Shown piece after piece: positions 17,652 through 26,393 of a DNA stretch of 64,000 bases (positions within the stretch are counted from its first letter, which is position 1; each line of letters begins with the position of its first letter). Position numbers and translations under genes: made by a program. The notes below the pieces were generated by a model. The model worked only from the letters and a program-made list of their open reading frames with translations. It made no database searches and was not told where the DNA came from. Origin of the DNA: Stakelama marina (lineage in GTDB: Bacteria > Pseudomonadota > Alphaproteobacteria > Sphingomonadales > Sphingomonadaceae); assembly GCF_018122655.1 (NCBI RefSeq), contig NZ_JAGRQC010000002.1, positions 248,001 through 312,000 on the forward strand, in the 5' to 3' direction.

Positions 17652-18509
17652 TTATTCGGCAGCCAGCGGCGCCGGCACGGCTTCCTCGCAAAGCGCGTCG
17701 ATCAGCGCACGGAGCATCGCCGCCGCCCTGCCCAACCCCGGTCCGGGAACGAGCAACCGGTCATCGAGATAGAGCGACCGGTCGAACTCGATCTGGATCG
17801 CATGGATATGGTCCTTGGGCGCCCCATGGCGGTCGAGCACATATCCCCCCGCATAGGGGCTGTTGAGCGCGGTACGGAACCCCCACGCATTCGCGACCGC
17901 ATCGGCGCGCGACACCAGCCGCGCTCCCGCCGATTTGCCGAACCGGTCGCCGAGAACGATCCGCGGCGTATCCTGCGCCGAACCAAGCGGCGGCATCGAG
18001 TGGATATCGAGCAGCACCGCGACCCCGAACCGCTCGCGCGCCGCAGCCAGCGCCTGACCGACCGCCTGGTGATAGGGCCGATGATCCGCCTCGATCCGCT
18101 GCCGGATCTCTGCATCCGAAAGCATGCGCCGCCAGATGTCCCCGCGAGCACCGGCACGCCGCGGTACCAGCCCGAGACCGCTGCGCAGCTTGAGCGACAG
18201 CGGTTCGTCGTGGCCCCGGCTGGGTGCGCCGCGGTCGATCAGCGGGTCGCGCGCATCCTCTGCGCGGTTGAGGTCGATCCACGCCCGCGCGCGCCGCGCG
18301 ACGATCGTCGTTTCGAAGCGGCGCGCCGCCATCGCAACGGCATCGACATGGCGGTCCTCGAGCTGGATCAGCCCCGATACCGGCAGCGCCAGCGCCTCGC
18401 GCATCGCATCCGGATATTCGCGGCCGGCATGCGGCACCGACAACAAGACCGGGCTGACCGGGTTCAGCGGTCCATGAACCTCGAACGACGGGGTGATAGC
18501 GAGCGTCAC
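17652..18509 (-). CDS. N-formylglutamate amidohydrolase family protein
   Basis: The protein (285 residues from GTG 18509) belongs to the N-formylglutamate deformylase family: LLSVPHAGREYP, WIDLNRAED, LLDIHSMP and IHAIQIEFDRSLYL. It is a paralogue of hutG at 61 kb but is not in a hut operon. Instead it is divergent from cpdR and tRNA-Val, an association I recall in other alphaproteobacteria. The substrate may differ from formylglutamate. The frame is open to 18581 (ATG), so the start is uncertain; the GTG start leaves room for the cpdR promoter. Confidence 0.85.
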   Translation of the reverse strand: MTLAITPSFEVHGPLNPVSPVLLSVPHAGREYPDAMREALALPVSGLIQLEDRHVDAVAMAARRFETTIVARRARAWIDLNRAEDARDPLIDRGAPSRGHDEPLSLKLRSGLGLVPRRAGARGDIWRRMLSDAEIRQRIEADHRPYHQAVGQALAAARERFGVAVLLDIHSMPPLGSAQDTPRIVLGDRFGKSAGARLVSRADAVANAWGFRTALNSPYAGGYVLDRHGAPKDHIHAIQIEFDRSLYLDDRLLVPGPGLGRAAAMLRALIDALCEEAVPAPLAAE

Positions 18510-18609
18510 CCGCCGGAATCTATGCCGCGAACCGAAGGCTGACAACGCGCAACGCTGGAAATTGTTAACGGGTTGGCGCATATAGGGATGACGTCGAACT
18601 GGGGTGGTG

Positions 18610-18993
18610 ATGTTCAGGATTCTACTGGCCGAAGACGATCGCGTGATGCGTGAATATCTGACGCGCGCGCTGGAACGTTCGGGCTATCTGGTGACCGCCG
18701 TCGACCGCGGAACGGCTGCATTGCCCCTGCTCGAACAGGAACCGTTCGACCTGCTGCTGACCGACATCGTCATGCCTGAAATGGACGGCATCGAGCTTGC
18801 CCAGCGCGCAGGCGATATCAGCCCCGATATCCGAATCATGTTCATCACGGGATTCGCCGCCGTCACGCTGAAGGCCGGGAAGGAAGTCCCCAAGGCGAGC
18901 ATCCTGTCGAAGCCGTTCCATCTGCGCGAGCTGGTGATCGAAATCGACCGGCTTTTCGAGCGCGAATTCGTGCCCAATCGCAACGAACCCTGA
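18610..18993 (+). CDS. cpdR: CpdR-type single-domain response regulator
   Basis: The 127-residue protein is a lone receiver domain. Asp52 in LLTDIVMPEMDG is the phospho-acceptor, with acidic pocket Glu8-Asp9-Asp10, Thr80 and Lys101 (ILSKPFH). In Caulobacter, unphosphorylated CpdR primes the ClpXP protease for substrate delivery, and the CckA-ChpT relay phosphorylates it. Start ATG 18610 follows a G-rich stretch; two in-frame GTG codons precede it. clpA, the other Clp unfoldase, lies at 32 kb. I call it CpdR from length and motif spelling; another single-receiver protein is possible. Confidence 0.82.
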   Translation: MFRILLAEDDRVMREYLTRALERSGYLVTAVDRGTAALPLLEQEPFDLLLTDIVMPEMDGIELAQRAGDISPDIRIMFITGFAAVTLKAGKEVPKASILSKPFHLRELVIEIDRLFEREFVPNRNEP

Positions 18994-19022
18994 CCGACGA
19001 ATAAAAAAGCGCGAAAGGCGGC

Positions 19023-19051
19023 TTGCCAGAACGGCAAAGCCCGGCTAGAGC
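19023..19051 (+). promoter_or_regulatory. Promoter of tRNA-Val
   Basis: TTGCCA (19023-19028), a 17-bp spacer and TAGAGC (19046-19051) lie 11 bases before the tRNA 5' end. Confidence 0.5.
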
Positions 19052-19061
19052 GCGCCACCTC

Positions 19062-19136
19062 GGGCGTGTAGCTCAGTGGTAGAGCACTGTGTTGACATCG
19101 CAGGGGTCGCAAGTTCAATCCTTGCCACGCCCACCA
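19062..19136 (+). tRNA. tRNA-Val (GAC)
   Basis: A 75-nt cloverleaf with encoded CCA. The acceptor stem pairs GGGCGTG with CACGCCC; the D arm has TAGCTCAGTGGTAGAGC; the anticodon stem CTGTG/CGCAG encloses TTGACAT with anticodon GAC (19094-19096); the T loop is TTCAATC. Confidence 0.97.
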
Positions 19137-19141
19137 TCTTT

Positions 19142-19177
19142 AAAAGGCCCGCCTTCCTTTGGACGGCGGGCCTTTTT
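19142..19177 (+). terminator. Intrinsic terminator after tRNA-Val
   Basis: AAAAGGCCCGCC pairs with GGCGGGCCTTTTT around an 11-nt loop. Symmetric A and T tracts allow it to act in both directions. Confidence 0.85.
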
Positions 19178-19269
19178 GCGTCCGGCAGCGGGCGAAATCG
19201 CGCGAATGGGAACCGCAGACGCGAATCCTCGGTTGGGGTCGTATCGTATTCACAACGAACGGCGGGCCG

Positions 19270-20151
19270 ATGGACACGCTCAACATCCTTCTGAAACAGC
19301 TCCAGTCGATGTGGGTCGGGCTCGTTTCCGCGCTGCCCAATTTCGTGATCGCGCTCGTCGTTCTGCTGATTACGTGGATCGTCGCGAAATTCGCGCGCAA
19401 CATCGCCGACCGGCTTACCAGCCATACCGGCATGCGCCCCAGCCTGCAGGGGCTGATCGAAACGCTGATCGGAATCGCGATCTGGGTGCTCGGCATCCTG
19501 ATAGCGGCGACGATCATCCTGCCGGGGCTGACGCCGGCCAGCCTGGTCGCCGGGCTGGGCATCGGCACCGTCGCGATCGGCTTTGCCTTTCAGGATATTT
19601 TCGAGAATTTCCTCGCCGGCATCCTCATCATGCTGCGCAAGAAGATGCGCATCGGCGACATGATTTCGTGCGAGGGGATAGAGGGCCGCGTCGAACATAT
19701 CGCGCTGCGCGAAACCTATGTCCGCAAGCTGTCGAACGAATTGTCGGTCGTGCCCAATTCGGTGCTGTTCAAGAACCCGGTCGAAATCATCACCGACGAG
19801 GATGAGCGGCGGCACGAGATCGTCGCCGGCGTCTCTTACGACACCGATCTGGAGGTTGCGCGCGATGTGATCCGCAAGGCTGTCGGAACCGCGGAGGGCG
19901 TCAATACCGACAAACGCATCGACGTGTTCGCACGCGAGTTCAATTCGAGCTCGATCGATTTCACCGTGCGCTGGTGGGCGGGATCGAAACCGCTCGCCAT
20001 GCACCAGACGCGCGACACGGTGATCCGCAACATCAACCGCATGCTGAACGAGGCGGGGATCGAAATTCCGTTCCCCTATGTCACCAACACGTTCAAGGAA
20101 CCGCTGCGGCTAGTGCGCGACGACGAACCCGAAGGCGCACGGCAGAGCTGA
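19270..20151 (+). CDS. MscS-type mechanosensitive channel
   Basis: The 293-residue protein has three N-terminal membrane helices. The pore helix segment LVAGLGIGTVAIGFAFQDIFEN is followed by the cytosolic MscS beta domain (IGDMISCEGIEGRVEHI, VVPNSVLFKNPVEI). The end is the alpha/beta vestibule domain with FPYVTNTF. It releases osmolytes on hypo-osmotic shock. I chose ATG 19270; the open frame begins at 19159, which overlaps the tRNA terminator. A terminator follows directly. Confidence 0.92.
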   Translation: MDTLNILLKQLQSMWVGLVSALPNFVIALVVLLITWIVAKFARNIADRLTSHTGMRPSLQGLIETLIGIAIWVLGILIAATIILPGLTPASLVAGLGIGTVAIGFAFQDIFENFLAGILIMLRKKMRIGDMISCEGIEGRVEHIALRETYVRKLSNELSVVPNSVLFKNPVEIITDEDERRHEIVAGVSYDTDLEVARDVIRKAVGTAEGVNTDKRIDVFAREFNSSSIDFTVRWWAGSKPLAMHQTRDTVIRNINRMLNEAGIEIPFPYVTNTFKEPLRLVRDDEPEGARQS

Positions 20152-20153
20152 CG

Positions 20154-20190
20154 AAAAAGGCCCCGGCCGATTACCGGACGGGGCCTTTTC
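20154..20190 (+). terminator. Bidirectional intrinsic terminator
   Basis: AAAAAGGCCCCG pairs with CGGGGCCTTTT between the convergent MscS and S10-peptidase genes, with A and T tracts on both sides. Confidence 0.85.
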
Positions 20191-20210
20191 CCTGCGTCGG
20201 CGAGCGCGCC

Positions 20211-21866
20211 TCAGCCGCCGATATTGTCGGTGCGGCCGATGAACGAAGCGACATCGTCATGGAGCTTCTTCAGGTCTTCCTCGCGCGCATAAACCATGTG
20301 GCCCGACGGGTAGTAATGATAGCTGATATTGTTCTGCAGGCTGTCGGGGATCGGCAGGTGGTGCATTTCGTACCAGCCTTCGTAGAAGGGCGTTGCGAGG
20401 TCGTAATAGCCGCCGGCGAGCATGATCTTGAGATTGGGATTGTATTTCATCGCCATGGCGAGATCGGGCATCACATTGGTGGCGCCGCGGATCGCGAACG
20501 GCATCCCCGGCTGCTTGTGCGAGAAATCCCAGTCGCGGAACACGTTGATGCCCGGCTTGTAAACCTGATGCTGGCCGTAGTTCAGGTCCTTGCGAACATA
20601 GTTGTTGAATGCCGCGATATAGGCCGAACTGATCGACGCCGATTGCGGATCATAGTCCGAATCCTTGCTGAGCGGGTCCATCGCGGGGCCCGAAAAGCGG
20701 CTGTCGAGACGGCCGGTGGTCAGGTCCGAATTGATCTGGAGTTGCTTGGCGAACTGCCCACCGCTCAAGCGCAGGTCCGATTTGTAGATATAGCTTGCCG
20801 GGATACCGATGTATTTCGAGAGCTGTTCGGCGACCTGCCGCTTGCGCGCCGGGTCGAGTTCGGAACCCTGCTGCAACGCCGCTGCGTAATCGGTGGTCGC
20901 GAAATGCTCTACCTGCTTCAGGAACGGCTCGAGCTCGGCCGGGCGCCCGCCGGGCAGCTTGTTGTGGTACCACGCGGTCGCGGCATAGGTCGGCAGGCCG
21001 ACGATATAGGCCTGATCGCTGCCCGGATTGAACTGCGGCGTATCGATCGAGAGGTCGAAGTTGAGGATCTGCGAGAGCAGGATCACGCCGTTGAAATCGA
21101 TATCGTCGCTGGTCTCGAGTTCGTTGACGACGACCGCCGAGCGCGGCGTGCCATAGCTTTCGCCGAACAGATATTTGGGCGAGTTCCAGCGGCCATATTT
21201 GGACAGGAACCCCTTGATGAACTGGGCAAAGGCATGCGCATCGGCATCGACGCCGAAAAACGCCTTTTCCTTGTCCTTGCCGGCGACGCGGCTGAACCCC
21301 GTGCCCGGCGCGTCGATGAAGACGAGATCGGACGCGTCGAGCAGGCTGTAGGCGTTGTTGACGACCTTATACGGCGCGGCGGCCATGTGCTTGTCACCCG
21401 GCGTCAGCACGCGGCGCGGGCCGAACGCGCCCATGTGCAGCCACACCGTCGCCGATCCCGGCCCGCCATTGTAGAGAAAGGTGATCGGACGATCGGCCGA
21501 CGGCACGCCCTTCTTGAAATAGGCCGTGTAGAACATCGAGGCTTCGGCCTTGGGCTCGCCCTTCTTGTCGCCCAGGTCGCTATGCGCCTGTTCACGCCAG
21601 GCGGCATCGTCCCATCCTTCGGGATGCACGATCAGCGTACCCGCCACCGCCTTGTAATCGACGCGGCGCCCTTCGACCGAAACCGACCCGTCGGTGGTCG
21701 AGCTTTGCGGCTGGAACAGCACGCCGAATTCGGGCGAGCTGTTTTCGGGGCCGGGCTTGTTCGCGGATCGGGACGATTGCGGGCTATCTGTTTCCTGCGC
21801 CGACGCTGCCGTCATCGCAACCATGGCGCAGCCCAGCGCCGTTCCCATGAGGATCCGCTTCAACAT
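20211..21866 (-). CDS. Exported S10 serine carboxypeptidase
   Basis: The 551-residue protein has a signal peptide (to about residue 24) and the S10 catalytic set: Ser237 in FGESYGT, an Asp in GGYYDLATPF and a His in YPSGHMVY. The oxyanion segment FLYNGGPGSAT (about 130-140) is intact. It should remove C-terminal residues from peptides in the periplasm or outside the cell. GGGAG precedes ATG 21866. A PhoK-like phosphatase gene lies 85 bp upstream on the same strand. Confidence 0.92.
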   Translation of the reverse strand: MLKRILMGTALGCAMVAMTAASAQETDSPQSSRSANKPGPENSSPEFGVLFQPQSSTTDGSVSVEGRRVDYKAVAGTLIVHPEGWDDAAWREQAHSDLGDKKGEPKAEASMFYTAYFKKGVPSADRPITFLYNGGPGSATVWLHMGAFGPRRVLTPGDKHMAAAPYKVVNNAYSLLDASDLVFIDAPGTGFSRVAGKDKEKAFFGVDADAHAFAQFIKGFLSKYGRWNSPKYLFGESYGTPRSAVVVNELETSDDIDFNGVILLSQILNFDLSIDTPQFNPGSDQAYIVGLPTYAATAWYHNKLPGGRPAELEPFLKQVEHFATTDYAAALQQGSELDPARKRQVAEQLSKYIGIPASYIYKSDLRLSGGQFAKQLQINSDLTTGRLDSRFSGPAMDPLSKDSDYDPQSASISSAYIAAFNNYVRKDLNYGQHQVYKPGINVFRDWDFSHKQPGMPFAIRGATNVMPDLAMAMKYNPNLKIMLAGGYYDLATPFYEGWYEMHHLPIPDSLQNNISYHYYPSGHMVYAREEDLKKLHDDVASFIGRTDNIGG

Positions 21867-21951
21867 TCCGACTCCCTTTTTGCTGTCGTTACCGACGCTT
21901 TGTGCACCGCGGCACAGCGGCGCGCAAGGAAGGGAGCCGGATTCCGTACCG

Positions 21952-23625
21952 TCAATCGCAGCTGTTGCCCTCACCCGCGTCGAGGTCGAGGCAGCGGCCA
22001 TCGACATCGCCGGGCTTCAGCGGCAGCTTCACCAGCGCGGCGAGGCTGGGCATGATATCGACGGTTTCGACCGACAGCGGCTGTTCAAAGCCCGCCATGC
22101 CCTTGCGCCAGAACAGGATCGGCACGCGCCGGTCATAATCCCAGAAACTGCCATGCGTGGCGACATAGCCCCTGGTCGGATCGGGAATCGGCGTGATCCG
22201 CGGCTTCAGCGCCACGACCAGATCGCCCGACCGCGCAGGGTAGTAGGATGCCCGGGCACGCTCGAGCAGCGTCCACGTCTCGGGCGGGGTGTGGACGACC
22301 GGCGTCGCCATGATCTGATCGCGGGTGAACGCGCCCGCGACCTGCGGATTGGCGCGGTAACGCGCCGCCGCCTCGGCCAGAACGGCGTCGTGCTGCGCCT
22401 TGCCGAGCTTCGGGTCGATCCAGATGTCGCCCACCCCGCTGCCATGGAGCGGGTTTTCGGACAGGCCGAGCTTCTTGGCGATCGCGTCACCGACCAGCTT
22501 CGCCGAAATCGACGGATCAACGCGCTTGGCGCCGGGGATCGCATGCATATTCTCGCGCTCGGGCAGGTCGTTGCCGCCATGATCGGCGGTCAGCGCGACG
22601 ACATAATCGACGCCGGTCGCATCGAGCACCTTGAAGAACTGGCCGAGGTCACGGTCGAGCGACAGCAGTTGCAGGCACATCTCGCTGCCTTCGGTGCCGT
22701 AGCTGTGGCCGACATAGTCGGTCGCCGACGCGCCGATATCGATGATGTCGGTCGCCGGCCCCTGCCCCAGCTTCATGTCCTGAATCATCGCCGCGGCGAG
22801 CGCGAGCGTGGCGCCATCGAATTCGGGCGACGCGCGAAACGCCTTGTAGTCGCCGGCGGCGCGGGCGAAGCGCCCGGTACCGACGCTCTTGCCATCGCCG
22901 ATCGGGATAGCGCGGTAATGCGCCTGACAGACGGGCGGCATTTTAAGCGGCGGCTGCGCCTGTTCGATCTCCGCGGTCACCGCCTTGTTGGTGCGGGTGA
23001 CCGCGGCGGGTTCGGTGCGGCCGGCATAGCTGCGATATTTCTTGCCGTCCCACCACCACAGCTCGTCAACGTCGTGGCCGCCCATCATTACCGCCGCGCG
23101 GTCCTTCCCCGCGACCGAGACGACGCGCGTGCGCGGATCGGCGGCCTTCATCCGCTCGCCGAGCGTCGGCACCTTCAGATGCTTGTCGGAAACGGTGTAA
23201 TCGTCCGAATTGCTGCCCGGCACGCTCTCGTCCTCGGCACAATAGACCGTCTTGTCCGCGCGCGGCGTATTGAGGTCGATCCAGTCATTGGCGATGATGC
23301 CGGTGCGCGACGGGTGGTCGCCGGTCAGGATCGTCGAATGGCCCGGGCACGTCTCGGTGGCGGCATGGCTCTGATAGCCCGAGGGAAACACCGCGCCTTG
23401 CAGCAGCCGCGCGAACCCGCCCGAGAAATAGGTGCGGTATTCGGCGAACAGATCGGCGGAAAACTGATCGACCGAAATCACGACGACCAACTTGGGCTTC
23501 GCTTCCGGCGAAGGAGCAGGCGTCGCTTGCGCCGGGGCAGCCGCCGGAACACCGGCAGGGTTCGCCATCGCCGCCGAACCGGCGAGAAGTGCGGAAAGGA
23601 CAATCGCTGAACGGGCGAAACGCAT
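21952..23625 (-). CDS. PhoK/PafA-like alkaline phosphatase
   Basis: The 557-residue exported protein fits the atypical alkaline phosphatase family typified by Sphingomonas PhoK. The nucleophile is Thr92 in ETCPGHSTIL; Asn113 (IANDW) and the Lys174-x-Arg176 pair (AGKDR) match the phosphate-binding residues, with the same spacings as in PhoK/PafA. Metal ligands lie in ISVDQFS, ATDYVGHSYG, TADHGG and THGSFW. It hydrolyses phosphomonoesters in the periplasm or outside the cell, using Zn/Ca. It has no phosphatase-type DSA motif and is not PhoA. Divergent from the DsbD gene. Confidence 0.93.
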   Translation of the reverse strand: MRFARSAIVLSALLAGSAAMANPAGVPAAAPAQATPAPSPEAKPKLVVVISVDQFSADLFAEYRTYFSGGFARLLQGAVFPSGYQSHAATETCPGHSTILTGDHPSRTGIIANDWIDLNTPRADKTVYCAEDESVPGSNSDDYTVSDKHLKVPTLGERMKAADPRTRVVSVAGKDRAAVMMGGHDVDELWWWDGKKYRSYAGRTEPAAVTRTNKAVTAEIEQAQPPLKMPPVCQAHYRAIPIGDGKSVGTGRFARAAGDYKAFRASPEFDGATLALAAAMIQDMKLGQGPATDIIDIGASATDYVGHSYGTEGSEMCLQLLSLDRDLGQFFKVLDATGVDYVVALTADHGGNDLPERENMHAIPGAKRVDPSISAKLVGDAIAKKLGLSENPLHGSGVGDIWIDPKLGKAQHDAVLAEAAARYRANPQVAGAFTRDQIMATPVVHTPPETWTLLERARASYYPARSGDLVVALKPRITPIPDPTRGYVATHGSFWDYDRRVPILFWRKGMAGFEQPLSVETVDIMPSLAALVKLPLKPGDVDGRCLDLDAGEGNSCD

Positions 23626-23699
23626 GGCAAGCTGCTCCGGTGACGGCTAGGAATGATCGTGGTTGGTATGGGCGATCGTCCCCCACGGCAAGGATGGTG

Positions 23700-25757
23700 A
23701 TGCAGACGCTTCGTTTCGCAATTGTGACGCTGCTGGCGACAGTGTTCGTTACCTTCGCCGCGCCGGTTTCCGCCCAGGCGGTCGGCAAGAGCAACCATAT
23801 CGCCATGCGCATGGTCGCCGAAACCGACACGCCCGCCCCCGGCAGCACGGTGACGCTGGGAATCGCGGCCGATCCCGAACCGGGCTGGCACGGCTATTGG
23901 GTCAATCCGGGCGGCGCCGGCATTCCCATGCGCGCCGACTGGACCTTGCCCGACGGCGCGCGCGCGGGCGATTTCCGCTGGCCGGTCCCGCAGACGCTGA
24001 AGATCGGCGGGATTATGAACTATGTCTATGAGGGGCCGTACACGCCGCTCGTTGACCTGACCGTCCCGGCGAACGCAACGCCGGGTACGAAGCTTCCGGT
24101 GGCGGTAAAGCTCGACTATCTCGTCTGCACGCGCGAAATCTGCGTTCCCGAAAGCAAGCAGCTTTCGACGAGCCTGACGGTCGGCGACGGCGCCGTACCG
24201 CCCGAACGCCGCGCCGAGTTCGACCGCTGGCGGCGCGCACTGCCCAGGCCGCTTGGATCGCCGGCACGCTATCAGATCGCGAACGGCAAATTTCGCGTCG
24301 CGATACCCTTTCCCGCGAGCGCCGATGCCGCCGGTGCCTATTTCTTTCCGCTGACCGACGGCGCGGTCGATTACGACGCGCCGCAATCCGTGGCCCGCGA
24401 CGGCGACCGGCTGGTCGTCGAGACGGCGGCGGCCGGCTCCTTCGCCAAGCCGGTCGAGGGCGTGCTGAAAATCGCCGGCGGGCAGGGCTTCATGGTTTCG
24501 GCAACACCGGGAACGGTACCGCCTGCCATCAAGACCGGGAACCCGGACGGCGACTCCATTTGGACGAAGGTCGCATTCGCCTTTGCCGCTGCGGTCCTCG
24601 GTGGGCTGATCCTCAACATCATGCCGTGCGTCTTTCCGATCCTGAGCCTGAAGGCGCTGAGCCTTGCGCGCGCGAACGAGACCGAAAGCGATGCAAGGGG
24701 CGAAGCGCTTGCCTACACCGCCGGCGTGGTGATCGTGTGCGTGGCGCTGGGGGCCACGCTGCTGGCACTGCGCGCGGCGGGATCGAGCGTGGGCTGGGCA
24801 TTCCAGCTACAGGACCCGCGCGTGATCCTGTTCCTGCTGCTGCTCGTCACGGGAATCGCGCTCAACCTTGCCGGGCTGTTCGAGCTGGCAGCGCCGGGCT
24901 TCGTGAACCGTTCCGCCGCGAAAGGGCCGAGCGGAGCGTTCGCCACCGGCGCGCTCGCCGCGTTCGTGGCGACCCCCTGCACCGGGCCGTTCATGGGCGT
25001 CGCGCTCGGCGCGGCGCTGGTGCTGCCGACTGCCGCCGCGCTCGCGATATTCGCCGGGCTGGGGCTTGGCCTTGCGCTGCCGTTCCTGCTGATCGGATTC
25101 GTCCCTGGACTGCGCGCGATGCTGCCAAGGCCGGGGCCGTGGATGGCGACGCTGCGCCACATATTGTCGGTACCGATGTTCCTGACCGCGCTGGCGCTCG
25201 CGTGGGTGCTGGGGCGGCAGTCGGGCGTCGGCGGTATGACGCTGGGCCTTGGCGCGGCGCTGCTGCTCGCGCTCGGCCTGTGGTGGACGGGCGCGCGCCA
25301 GCGGCGGTCGAGCGGCCTGCAATGGGCGCCGGCGGTCGTGGCGGGCGTGATCGCGCTCAGCGCGCTCGCCATCGTCACCCGCACGCCCGTACAAGCCGCG
25401 ACCGAGCAGGCCGGCCTGCTGAACGCGCAACCGTTCAGCGAGCAGCGGCTCGCCGATCTGCGCGCCGAAGGACGTCCGGTCTTTGCCTATTTCACCGCCG
25501 ACTGGTGCCTGACCTGCAAGGTCAACGAAAAGGCCGCGATAGAGACCGATGCGGTGGCCAAGGCGTTCAAGGACGCCGATGTCGCGGTTCTGGTCGGCGA
25601 CTGGACCGATGGCGACCCGGCGCTGGGCCGCTTCATCGAGCGACATAATCGTGCGGGCGTGCCGCTCTATCTGTGGTATGCTGCGGGCAGCGACGCGCCC
25701 GACGTGCTGCCGCAGATACTGACCAAACAGCAATTGACCGCGTTGCCGGGGGGCTGA
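23700..25757 (+). CDS. DsbD-type thiol:disulfide interchange protein
   Basis: The 685-residue membrane protein carries reducing power from cytosolic thioredoxin to the periplasm. After a signal peptide, a periplasmic domain contains the Cys pair CTREIC. The central ~8-helix domain has its two redox cysteines in NIMPCVFPI and ATPCTGPF. The C-terminal thioredoxin domain has WCLTCK. Presence of this third domain and of the long N-terminal domain fits the DsbD/ScsB group. ATG 23700 follows AAGGA at the right spacing; ATG 23694 is two codons earlier. A redoxin-like gene follows after 20 bp. Confidence 0.93.
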   Translation: MQTLRFAIVTLLATVFVTFAAPVSAQAVGKSNHIAMRMVAETDTPAPGSTVTLGIAADPEPGWHGYWVNPGGAGIPMRADWTLPDGARAGDFRWPVPQTLKIGGIMNYVYEGPYTPLVDLTVPANATPGTKLPVAVKLDYLVCTREICVPESKQLSTSLTVGDGAVPPERRAEFDRWRRALPRPLGSPARYQIANGKFRVAIPFPASADAAGAYFFPLTDGAVDYDAPQSVARDGDRLVVETAAAGSFAKPVEGVLKIAGGQGFMVSATPGTVPPAIKTGNPDGDSIWTKVAFAFAAAVLGGLILNIMPCVFPILSLKALSLARANETESDARGEALAYTAGVVIVCVALGATLLALRAAGSSVGWAFQLQDPRVILFLLLLVTGIALNLAGLFELAAPGFVNRSAAKGPSGAFATGALAAFVATPCTGPFMGVALGAALVLPTAAALAIFAGLGLGLALPFLLIGFVPGLRAMLPRPGPWMATLRHILSVPMFLTALALAWVLGRQSGVGGMTLGLGAALLLALGLWWTGARQRRSSGLQWAPAVVAGVIALSALAIVTRTPVQAATEQAGLLNAQPFSEQRLADLRAEGRPVFAYFTADWCLTCKVNEKAAIETDAVAKAFKDADVAVLVGDWTDGDPALGRFIERHNRAGVPLYLWYAAGSDAPDVLPQILTKQQLTALPGG

Positions 25758-25777
25758 ACAGCCACGGAGACGACGTG

Positions 25778-26389
25778 ATGAGAGAATATCTTTTCGCCGC
25801 CGGAGCCGCGATCGCGGCGGTCGCGGCCATGCCCATCGCCGCGCAGCAGGTGACCGGCCAGCAGGCGCAGGATTTCGCGCTCACCGACATGTATGGAAAG
25901 ACCGTCAAGCTGTCCGATTATCGCGGCAAGACGGTGGTGCTCGAATGGAACAACCCGGGCTGCCCCTTCGTGCAGAAACATTACACTAGCGGCAACATGC
26001 AGAAAACGCAGGCTGCGGCGCGCGCCGACGGCGCGGTCTGGCTGACGATCAATTCGGGCGCGCCCGGCAAGCAGGGGCATATGACCGGCACCGAGGCGCA
26101 GAGCTTCGTCAGGAAAACGGATGCGAAGCCGACCGACTATCTGCTCGATCCCAGGGGCGTGGTCGGAAAGGCCTATGACGCGCGCACCACGCCGCACATG
26201 TATATCGTCGATGCGAGCGGAACGCTCGTCTATCAGGGCGGGATCGACGACAGGCCGACCGCCGATGTCGCCGACATCAAGGGTGCGCGCAACCATGTGC
26301 TCGCAGCCCTCGACGAACTGAAGGCGGGTAAGGCGGTCTCGGTCGCCGAGACGCGGCCCTATGGTTGCTCGGTGAAATACGCGAGCTGA
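25778..26389 (+). CDS. Periplasmic redoxin-like protein with a single active-site Cys
   Basis: The 203-residue exported protein (signal peptide to about residue 22) has a thioredoxin/AhpC fold: FALTDMYGKTVKLSDYRGK, VVLEWNNPGCPFVQKHY and RTTPHMYIVD. The catalytic position has one Cys (Cys62, GCPFV) instead of CxxC; the only other Cys is near the C-terminus (PYGCSV). It might be a peroxidase-like or mono-thiol protein kept reduced by the upstream DsbD-type transporter, with which it is probably cotranscribed. The pairing is inference from proximity. Confidence 0.82.
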   Translation: MREYLFAAGAAIAAVAAMPIAAQQVTGQQAQDFALTDMYGKTVKLSDYRGKTVVLEWNNPGCPFVQKHYTSGNMQKTQAAARADGAVWLTINSGAPGKQGHMTGTEAQSFVRKTDAKPTDYLLDPRGVVGKAYDARTTPHMYIVDASGTLVYQGGIDDRPTADVADIKGARNHVLAALDELKAGKAVSVAETRPYGCSVKYAS

Positions 26390-26393
26390 TCGC

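Noticed and set aside
19974..22055. 693-codon open frame on the plus strand
   Set aside because: It runs across the MscS terminator and opposite the S10 peptidase gene; the product has no recognisable domain.
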